Part shown: in pieces, positions 1 through 4,013 of the stretch
How the letters are laid out: the number at the start of each line of letters is the position of its first letter
Position numbering within the stretch: position 1 is the first letter of the stretch
Assembly: GCA_005239945.1 (NCBI GenBank)
Contig: SBAY01000196.1
Span: 1-8,388 of the forward strand
Length of the DNA: 8,388 bases
Origin: Nitrospira sp.
GTDB taxonomy: Bacteria > UBA9089 > CG2-30-40-21 > SBAY01
Reading direction: 5' to 3'
Position numbers and translations under genes: made by a program
The notes under the pieces: model-generated
What the model saw: only the letters and a program-made list of their open reading frames with translations
The model's database searches: none
What the model was told of the DNA's origin: nothing

Positions 1-240
1 TATATGAGCATAATGCCTATCTTTTGTCTGATATTCTACATGGGCGATAGCGATAGTTATCCCTCGCTCCCGCTCCTCTGGTGCATTATCGATACTCTCG
101 AATGCCCGAAAAGCCGCCCCTCCTTCTAAGGCTAAAAGTTTGGTAAGTGTTGATGTCAAGGTTGTCTTACCATGGTCGATATGACCAATCGTCCCTACAT
201 TCAAATGTGGCTTTGTTCGCTCAAATTTTTGCTTTGCCAT
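1..240 (-). CDS. tuf: Elongation factor Tu, N-terminal 80 residues (runs off the left edge)
   Basis: EF-Tu is the GTPase that carries aminoacyl-tRNA to the ribosomal A site in the cytoplasm. I translated the minus strand from the ATG at 240-238. It starts MAKQKFERTKPHLNVGTIGH, the usual EF-Tu N-terminus. The P-loop GHIDHGKT is at residues 19-26, and the switch I segment DNAPEERERGITI is at 51-63 with the GTP-sensing Thr62. The visible part ends at RHYAHI (75-80), just before the DCPGH motif, so roughly four fifths of the protein lie outside the window. It is the last visible gene of the rpsL-rpsG-fusA-tuf operon, 99 bp after fusA. The start is fixed by a perfect Shine-Dalgarno sequence 11 nt upstream. 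Bacteria often have two tuf copies, and nothing here shows whether another exists. Confidence 0.97.
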   Translation of the reverse strand, partial: MAKQKFERTKPHLNVGTIGHIDHGKTTLTSTLTKLLALEGGAAFRAFESIDNAPEERERGITIAIAHVEYQTKDRHYAHI

Positions 241-251
241 TTTTTTTAAAT

Positions 252-259
252 ACCTCCTT
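252..259 (-). promoter_or_regulatory. Shine-Dalgarno sequence of tuf
   Basis: AAGGAGGT on the minus strand is fully complementary to the 16S rRNA tail. It lies 11 nt before the tuf ATG, a slightly long but workable spacing. Because it sits outside the preceding inverted repeat, it should stay accessible when that hairpin forms. Confidence 0.85.
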
Positions 260-263
260 CTTT

Positions 264-340
264 AATTTTGGATTTTGGATTGAGGATTTTGGATTGAGGA
301 AAGATTTCAATCCGCAATCCAAAATCGAAAATCCAAAATT
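264..340. repeat. Heptad-based inverted repeat between fusA and tuf
   Basis: The spacer after fusA is a large imperfect hairpin built of 7-bp units. The left half (270-300) reads GGATTTT, GGATTGA, GGATTTT, GGATTGA, GGA. The right half is the same theme on the other strand (AATCCGC, AATCCAA, AATCGAA, AATCCAA). The outer arms 264-281 and 323-340 match at 17 of 18 positions, and the inner arms 289-300 and 311-322 at 11 of 12. The loop is 301-310, and 282-288 is left as a one-sided bulge. The structure touches the last base of the fusA stop codon. There is no T-run after the stem on the minus strand, so it does not look like an ordinary terminator. A dispersed palindromic repeat, an mRNA-stabilising stem or a processing site are all possible. 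Confidence 0.8.
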
Positions 341-2484
341 TACTTAGAATTGCCATATATTTTAGAGATAATTTTCTCTGCAATATCCTTAGGAACCTCC
401 GCGTAATAGGCAAATTCCATTGTATAACTGGCTCTTCCCTGGCTCAATGAGCGTATGGAAGTAGCATAACCAAACATCTCAGCTAAAGGAACCATACCAC
501 GAATTATTTGTGAAGTGCCCTTTAGTTCCATCTCTAAGATATTAGCCCTTCTTGAATTGATATCTCCAATTATATCACCCATATATTCCTGGGGAACTAA
601 TATTTCTAAACGCATCATCGGTTCCAAAAGAACAGGATGTGCTTTTTTAACCCCAGCGAGGAATGCCTGGTAAGCGGCATTTTTAAAGGCAATCTCCGAC
701 GAGTCAACCTCGTGGTAAGAACCATCGAAAAGGGTTGCCTTGACATCGACGATGGGATACCCGGCTAAAACACCATTTGACATAGCCTCTTCGATACCTT
801 TTTTCACGGCCGGGATATATTCCTTGGGTATCGTTCCGCCAACAATCTTATTCACGAATTCAAGGCCAGTTCCTGGTTCTACAGGTTCTATGTTTAACCA
901 GACATGTCCATACTGTCCTCGACCACCGCTCTGACGAATATATTTTCCTTCTACCTCAGCATGTCCCTTGATAGTTTCTCGATAGGCAACCTGGGGTGCA
1001 CTTACCGTCACCTCTAATCCAAACTCTAATTTCATCCGTTCTATAAGAACCTCTAAATGTAATTCTCCCATACCGGAGATAAGTGTTTGTCCGGTATCAG
1101 GATTGGAAGACCTTTTAAAAGAAGGGTCTTCCTGTGCCAAACAATTCAGAACTACCCCTAATTTTTCTTCATCCTGTTTTGTTTTAGGTTCTATAGCTAC
1201 TGAAATAACCGGCTCCGGAAAGTGTATTGACTCTAAAACAACGGGATATTTCTTATCACAAAGTGTATTTCCTGTAGTTACATCCTTTAATCCGACCACT
1301 GCACCTATATCACCGGCACAAATTCGGTCGATATCTGTTCGTTTATTGGCATGCATTTGCAGGATTCGGCCGATCCGCTCATTTTTATCTGTACTGGAAT
1401 TATAAACGGCGTCCCCAGCATTAAGAAACCCTGAATAGACTCGGATATAAGTCAAATTACCGACATAAGGGTCAGCACAAATCTTGAAACATAAGGCAGA
1501 AAACGGTTCATCATCTGAGGCAATCCGTTCTTCCTGCTGGCCTGTTTTTGGATTGATGCCATTGACCGGCGGCTTATCGATAGGAGAAGGTAAATAATCT
1601 ACCACGGCATCCAGAAGTAATTTTATACCCTTATTATTTTTTGACGAACCACACAGGACAGGAAAAATCAATCCCGCAATAGTTGCCTTGCGGAGGGCTT
1701 CTTTAATCTCCTCAATCGTGATAGCTGCCTCATCCAGAATGTATTTTTCCATCAATTTCTCATCAACCTCAGCAATTGCTTCTACTAAATTATGATGAGT
1801 TTCTAATGATATTTTCTGCCATTCTTGGGGAATTTCTCTTTCTTCGAAAACTTCTTCCTTGTTTTCAATCATTGTCCAGAAAATAGCCTTCATCTTGATT
1901 ATATCAATAATACCTATAAAGTTATTTTCCTTGGTTATTATGGGCAATTGGATGGCTACGGCATTAGCCCCTAATCTTTCCTTCATCTTTAAAATCACAC
2001 CGTTGACATCTGCACCTACCTTATCTATTTTATTGACAAAGGCAATTCTGGGGACATTATACCTATCTGCCTGTCGCCAGACCGTTTCTGATTGTGGTTC
2101 TACACCCCCTACCGAACAAAAAACCGCAATTACCCCATCAAGTACCCTTAATGAACGTTCTACCTCGATAGTAAAGTCAACATGTCCTGGGGTATCGATG
2201 ATATTAATCTCATGCCCACGCCATGAGCAGGTAGTCGCCGCAGAGGTAATCGTAATACCTCTTTTTTGTTCCTGTTCCATCCAATCCATGATGGTTGTTC
2301 CTTCGTCTATCTCACCCCATTTATGTATTTTGCCCGTATGAAACAGGATTCGCTCGGTAGTAGTAGTTTTACCTGCGTCTATATGAGCCATAAGCCCAAT
2401 ATTTCTTATCCTTTCAAATGAGATTTTTCTCCCCATACTCCTCATAATCTTTGCCTCTTTTTCTTTAACCATTGTCTGTGCCAT
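340..2484 (-). CDS. fusA: Elongation factor G
   Basis: EF-G is the ribosomal GTPase that drives translocation and, with RRF, ribosome recycling. With the first ATG as residue 1, the motifs are: P-loop AHIDAGKT at 33-40, switch I RGITI at 75-79, DTPGH at 97-101 and NKID at 151-154 (NKMD is commoner). Domain II follows, then domain III with the GMGELHLE segment. Domain IV has SYHEVDSSE with its tip histidine at 591, and domain V has EYMGDIIGDINSRR and a GYATSIRSLSQGRA segment. All five domains are complete. The start is uncertain. ATG 2484 gives 714 residues, with a GAGGAGG Shine-Dalgarno 17 nt away. Met14 (2445) has GAGG 8 nt upstream and gives 701 residues. Met17 (2436) gives 698, the typical family length, where MGRKISFERIRNIG aligns with known N-termini. 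The gene is third in the str operon, between rpsG and tuf. Confidence 0.97.
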   Translation of the reverse strand: MAQTMVKEKEAKIMRSMGRKISFERIRNIGLMAHIDAGKTTTTERILFHTGKIHKWGEIDEGTTIMDWMEQEQKRGITITSAATTCSWRGHEINIIDTPGHVDFTIEVERSLRVLDGVIAVFCSVGGVEPQSETVWRQADRYNVPRIAFVNKIDKVGADVNGVILKMKERLGANAVAIQLPIITKENNFIGIIDIIKMKAIFWTMIENKEEVFEEREIPQEWQKISLETHHNLVEAIAEVDEKLMEKYILDEAAITIEEIKEALRKATIAGLIFPVLCGSSKNNKGIKLLLDAVVDYLPSPIDKPPVNGINPKTGQQEERIASDDEPFSALCFKICADPYVGNLTYIRVYSGFLNAGDAVYNSSTDKNERIGRILQMHANKRTDIDRICAGDIGAVVGLKDVTTGNTLCDKKYPVVLESIHFPEPVISVAIEPKTKQDEEKLGVVLNCLAQEDPSFKRSSNPDTGQTLISGMGELHLEVLIERMKLEFGLEVTVSAPQVAYRETIKGHAEVEGKYIRQSGGRGQYGHVWLNIEPVEPGTGLEFVNKIVGGTIPKEYIPAVKKGIEEAMSNGVLAGYPIVDVKATLFDGSYHEVDSSEIAFKNAAYQAFLAGVKKAHPVLLEPMMRLEILVPQEYMGDIIGDINSRRANILEMELKGTSQIIRGMVPLAEMFGYATSIRSLSQGRASYTMEFAYYAEVPKDIAEKIISKIYGNSK

Positions 2485-2501
2485 AATAATTTATTGTTTT
2501 T

Positions 2502-2508
2502 CCTCCTC
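2502..2508 (-). promoter_or_regulatory. Putative Shine-Dalgarno sequence of fusA (far from the ATG)
   Basis: GAGGAGG on the minus strand is the only strong ribosome-binding sequence in the rpsG-fusA spacer. It is 17 nt from the ATG at 2484, longer than the usual 5-10 nt. An in-frame TAA inside the gap rules out an earlier start. The rest of the 69-bp spacer is A/T-rich and shows no convincing structure. Confidence 0.55.
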
Positions 2509-2553
2509 TTCTTTAAGCCAACTGTGTTTTTTACTCCAACAGTAAGTTTCTTT

Positions 2554-3024
2554 TTACCATTTATAATGAGCGAAGGCTTTATTGGCCTCGGCCATTTTAT
2601 GGGTATCTTCCCGTTTTTTAATCACCGCACCTGTATTATTTAGTGCATTTAATATCTCCTGAGCCAATTTTTCCTGCATCGATTTACCTTTTTGTGTCTT
2701 GGCAAAGGAGATAAGCCAACGCATGGCTAAGATGATTCCACGCGATTCCGGAACCTCGGTTGGCACCTGATATGTTGCCCCACCAACCCGTCTTGATTTT
2801 ACAGCTACATGTGGTCGGGCATTATTCAGTGCCTTTTTAAAAACCAATAAAGGATCTTCTTTTGTCTTTTTTTCTATCAGTTCAAAGGCATTATAAACTA
2901 TTCTCTGGGCAATCGATTTTTTCCCTCGTCTTAAAATCATATTGATAAATTTACTGACCATTTGACTGTTATATATTGGGTCTGGAATTACCTGCCTTTT
3001 TTTTACCGGTCCTTTCCTTGGCAT
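2554..3024 (-). CDS. rpsG: 30S ribosomal protein S7
   Basis: S7 is a primary 16S rRNA-binding protein that nucleates folding of the 30S head and lines the tRNA exit site. The 156-residue product has the normal family length. It begins MPRKGPVKKRQVIPDP, and the basic N-terminal arm is followed by helices. The conserved beta-hairpin KSRRVGGATYQVP (76-88) contacts rRNA and the E-site region. The C-terminus AFAHYKW is typical of the family. The start is clear: AAGGAGT lies 6 nt before the ATG. In E. coli, S7 represses its own operon by binding the rpsL-rpsG intercistronic RNA. Here that spacer is 95 bp and occupied by a long A/T palindrome, so the same control cannot be assumed. Nothing is missing from the protein. 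Confidence 0.98.
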   Translation of the reverse strand: MPRKGPVKKRQVIPDPIYNSQMVSKFINMILRRGKKSIAQRIVYNAFELIEKKTKEDPLLVFKKALNNARPHVAVKSRRVGGATYQVPTEVPESRGIILAMRWLISFAKTQKGKSMQEKLAQEILNALNNTGAVIKKREDTHKMAEANKAFAHYKW

Positions 3025-3030
3025 AAAATT

Positions 3031-3037
3031 ACTCCTT
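3031..3037 (-). promoter_or_regulatory. Shine-Dalgarno sequence of rpsG
   Basis: AAGGAGT on the minus strand ends 6 nt before the rpsG ATG and confirms that start. It lies only 7 nt from the foot of the long A/T hairpin at 3045-3118. Confidence 0.85.
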
Positions 3038-3044
3038 GTTGATT

Positions 3045-3118
3045 AATTAAAAATTAAAAGTTAAAAATTAAAATTCAGGAATTAAAACTCCTTAATTTTC
3101 AACTTTTAATTTTTAATT
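3045..3118. repeat. 27-bp A/T-rich inverted repeat between rpsL and rpsG
   Basis: The arms 3045-3071 and 3092-3118 are complementary at 26 of 27 positions, and the one mismatch is a possible G-U type pair on one strand. The 20-nt middle (3072-3091) adds GGA/TCC. Both arms follow a 7-bp period (AATTAAA-type units on the left, TAATTTT-type on the right). In the mRNA the stem starts 1 nt after the rpsL TGA and ends 7 nt before the rpsG Shine-Dalgarno, so it fills the spacer. There is no G/C-rich stem plus T-run, so it is a poor terminator candidate. It could be a dispersed repeat, an RNase III-like target, or a device setting the S12:S7 ratio. Confidence 0.82.
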
Positions 3119-3119
3119 T

Positions 3120-3515
3120 TCACTTCTTCCCCTCTTTTGCTCCCTCTTTAGGTATTTTACTTCCATATTTCGACCTGGAGCGTCTTCTACTTTCTACCCC
3201 TAATGTATCTAATGTTCCCCGAATGATATGGTAGCGAACGCCTGGCAAATCTTTTACTCTACCGCCACGAATCAAGACTACTGAATGTTCCTGGAGATTA
3301 TGTCCAATGCCTGGGATATAAGCGGTTACTTCGGCACGGTTAGACAATCTTACCCTGGCTACCTTTCTCAAAGCGGAATTTGGTTTTTTGGGTGTAGTTG
3401 TATAAACCCTGGTACATACCCCTTTAGCCTGAGGGCAACCAGCTAATGCCGGAGTCTTTTTCTTGACCACTATTTTCTTTCTCCCAAATCTAACTAATTG
3501 ATTTACCGTCGGCAT
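3120..3515 (-). CDS. rpsL: 30S ribosomal protein S12
   Basis: S12 sits at the 30S decoding centre and sets translational accuracy; it is the classical streptomycin target protein. The product is 131 residues, beginning MPTVNQLVR. CPQAKGVCTRVYTTTPKKPNSALRK covers 27-51 and includes Lys43. GGRVKDLPG (84-92) includes Lys88 and Asp89, the residue methylthiolated by RimO in some bacteria. Lys43, Lys88 and Pro91 are the wild-type residues at the positions where streptomycin-resistance substitutions usually arise. I chose the ATG at 3515 because AAGGAG lies 6 nt upstream and because it matches the family N-terminus. The frame stays open 23 codons further upstream, to a TTG at 3584, but that segment (containing EACIVFWISTKEKN) is not S12-like and overlaps leader hairpins. 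The gene is first in the str operon, downstream of a 498-bp control region. Confidence 0.98.
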   Translation of the reverse strand: MPTVNQLVRFGRKKIVVKKKTPALAGCPQAKGVCTRVYTTTPKKPNSALRKVARVRLSNRAEVTAYIPGIGHNLQEHSVVLIRGGRVKDLPGVRYHIIRGTLDTLGVESRRRSRSKYGSKIPKEGAKEGKK

Positions 3516-3521
3516 ATTTTT

Positions 3522-3527
3522 CTCCTT
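3522..3527 (-). promoter_or_regulatory. Shine-Dalgarno sequence of rpsL (decides the start)
   Basis: AAGGAG on the minus strand is 6 nt before the ATG at 3515. It supports the 131-residue S12 rather than the longer open frame starting at 3584. Confidence 0.85.
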
Positions 3528-3553
3528 AGTACTTATCCAAAAAACGATGCAAG

Positions 3554-3591
3554 CCTCAACTTGTTGAGGATATTTTCCGAACAAGCTCGGA
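3554..3591 (-). promoter_or_regulatory. Pair of small hairpins just upstream of the rpsL ribosome-binding site
   Basis: On the minus strand, TCCGA/TCGGA (3591-3587 with 3580-3576) closes a 6-nt loop. After a short linker, CCTCAAC/GTTGAGG (3569-3563 with 3560-3554) forms a tight second stem. AACAAG around the tip of the second hairpin (3565-3560) is exactly complementary to CTTGTT in and beside the first loop (3585-3580). A loop-loop contact or a mutually exclusive fold is therefore possible. The pair lies about 27 nt before the rpsL Shine-Dalgarno. Confidence 0.5.
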
Positions 3592-3623
3592 CTCCCAACT
3601 CTTCGAATAGATTCTTAGTTTTT

Positions 3624-3651
3624 GGCAATTGGCTTAAAAATATCAATTACC
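3624..3651 (-). promoter_or_regulatory. Leader hairpin
   Basis: On the minus strand, GGTAATTG (3651-3644) pairs with CAATTGCC (3631-3624) over 8 bp with one U-G wobble, around a 12-nt A/T-rich loop. Five As follow, so it is not a terminator in this direction. It lies between the terminator-like hairpin and the two hairpins nearest rpsL. Confidence 0.45.
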
Positions 3652-3666
3652 AGCCTAAACCATAGA

Positions 3667-3702
3667 TTAAAAAAGCAAGCTGAAAGTATAGCCTGCCTTC
3701 AT
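3667..3702 (-). CDS. Candidate 11-residue leader peptide overlapping the terminator hairpin
   Basis: An ATG at 3702 opens an 11-codon frame, MKAGYTFSLLF, ending in TAA at 3667. The frame runs exactly through both arms and the loop of the terminator-like hairpin and stops in its T-run. A ribosome translating it would physically prevent that hairpin from folding. The only ribosome-binding hint is AAGAG 8 nt upstream, which is weak. The peptide has no run of a regulatory amino acid. Chance is a real alternative, since short frames are common in A/T-rich DNA. Confidence 0.22.
   Translation of the reverse strand: MKAGYTFSLLF
3669..3699 (-). terminator. Terminator-like hairpin in the rpsL leader (candidate attenuator)
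   Basis: On the minus strand, AAGGCAGGCT (3699-3690) and AGCTTGCTTT (3681-3672) form a 10-bp stem with two G-U wobbles and an 8-nt loop. Six consecutive Ts (3674-3669) overlap the end of the stem. This is the form of a factor-independent terminator. It lies about 130-155 nt after the predicted transcription start and about 155 nt before rpsL. It could therefore stop str-operon transcription prematurely, or end a short independent RNA. Confidence 0.6.
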
Positions 3703-3713
3703 TTCAAAAACTC

Positions 3714-3803
3714 TTAAAAAAATTTAGAGGAAATATAAACTCTTTTACCTCCTTTTTTCAAGAGAAGAATAGGATAACTAAAACTTCCCTCACATTCAAA
3801 CAT
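3714..3803 (-). CDS. Candidate 29-residue leader ORF
   Basis: An ATG at 3803, about 20 nt after the predicted transcription start, opens a 29-codon frame beginning MFECEGSFSYPILLLKKGGK. It ends at TAA 3716-3714, 15 nt before the terminator-like hairpin. A ribosome on its stop codon would reach the foot of that hairpin. No Shine-Dalgarno precedes it. The AAGGAGGT at 3747-3754 lies inside this frame and encodes part of its KKGGK. I recognise no homologue, and coding status is doubtful. Confidence 0.15.
   Translation of the reverse strand: MFECEGSFSYPILLLKKGGKRVYISSKFF
3747..3754 (-). promoter_or_regulatory. Orphan Shine-Dalgarno-like sequence in the rpsL leader
   Basis: AAGGAGGT on the minus strand is identical to the tuf ribosome-binding site. 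No ATG, GTG or TTG follows in the next 20 nt. It could be a ribosome standby or decoy site, an RNA-structure element, a remnant of a lost gene, or chance. Confidence 0.4.
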
Positions 3804-3819
3804 TTACAAGACATTCAAA
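3792..3819. repeat. 9-bp direct repeat near the predicted str transcription start
   Basis: ACATTCAAA occurs at 3792-3800 and 3811-3819. The copies are 19 bp apart, close to two helical turns, just downstream of the −10 box. It may be a protein-binding site or chance in A/T-rich DNA. Confidence 0.35.
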
Positions 3820-3830
3820 TATAAAATAAA

Positions 3831-3859
3831 AGTATAGCATTAATGTCTAATTTTGTCAA
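3831..3859 (-). promoter_or_regulatory. Strong sigma-70-type promoter of the rpsL-rpsG-fusA-tuf operon
   Basis: On the minus strand, TTGACA (3859-3854, all six consensus bases) is followed by a 17-bp spacer and TATACT (3836-3831, five of six). TGC stands directly before the −10 box, the extended −10 form. Upstream, 3861-3896 is almost pure A/T with short A and T tracts, resembling the UP elements of strong rRNA and ribosomal-protein promoters. Transcription should start near 3823. This gives the str genes a start independent of rpoC, although readthrough from rpoC is not excluded because I see no clear terminator after it. Confidence 0.85.
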
Positions 3860-3974
3860 CTAAAATTTTTAAAAATATTCGTTTTTTTATTTTTATCTCA
3901 AATTTTGCCTTATTCGCCAGCGATCAGGTATAAAACTTATATGAAGGATTCAGGGAGTTTTCTTCCACCTTCAA

Positions 3975-4006
3975 CCCTAACAGCCTAATAGTCTAATAGC
4001 CTAATC
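3975..4006. repeat. Four 8-bp tandem units just after rpoC
   Basis: On the minus strand the units are GATTAGGC, TATTAGAC, TATTAGGC and TGTTAGGG, a degenerate octad tandem with consensus TATTAGGC. It begins 7 bp after the rpoC TGA. It is not self-complementary and is not a terminator. The rest of 3860-3974 is A/T-rich. I see only the promoter's upstream tract there, no gene, and no clear rpoC terminator. Confidence 0.65.
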
Positions 4007-4013
4007 AACCTTA

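Larger units (their letters stand above)
3516..3823 (-). promoter_or_regulatory. Long structured 5' leader of the str operon
   Basis: This is the stretch between the predicted transcription start (about 3823, from the promoter at 3831-3859) and the rpsL ATG, about 300 nt. It holds no gene of normal size. From 5' to 3' it contains a 9-bp direct repeat, an unused SD-like AAGGAGGT, a terminator-like hairpin with six Ts, an 8-bp hairpin at 3624-3651, and two small hairpins at 3554-3591. Short ORFs of 29 and 11 codons are discussed separately. I do not recognise a known riboswitch or r-protein leader motif. The layout (promoter, terminator, structural gene) suggests attenuation, but no antiterminator partner is obvious to me. 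Confidence 0.55.

Noticed and set aside
264..340. CRISPR array look-alike in the heptad repeat
   Set aside because: Units are 7 bp with no spacers, and no cas genes are present. It is a short-period palindromic repeat.
147..347. A 66-codon plus-strand frame over the tuf start and the fusA-tuf repeat
   Set aside because: Half of it is antisense to the tuf P-loop region and the rest is translated heptad repeat. It starts with GTG and has no ribosome-binding site.
2485..2553. Small inverted repeat TTACT/AGTAA in the rpsG-fusA spacer
   Set aside because: Five A/T-rich base pairs are expected by chance at this composition and it has no flanking T-run.
3516..3584. A 23-codon upstream extension of rpsL starting at a TTG
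   Set aside because: The extension has no S12 similarity and overlaps leader hairpins. The ATG at 3515 has its own AAGGAG and matches the family start.
3901..3974. Possible rpoC terminator around the small CGCCAGCG element
   Set aside because: The stem would be only 3-4 bp with mismatches and no adjacent T-run on the minus strand.
3975..4006. Telomere-like TTAGGG motif
   Set aside because: Only one copy has that hexamer, the period is 8 and the setting is internal, so no terminal function is implied.
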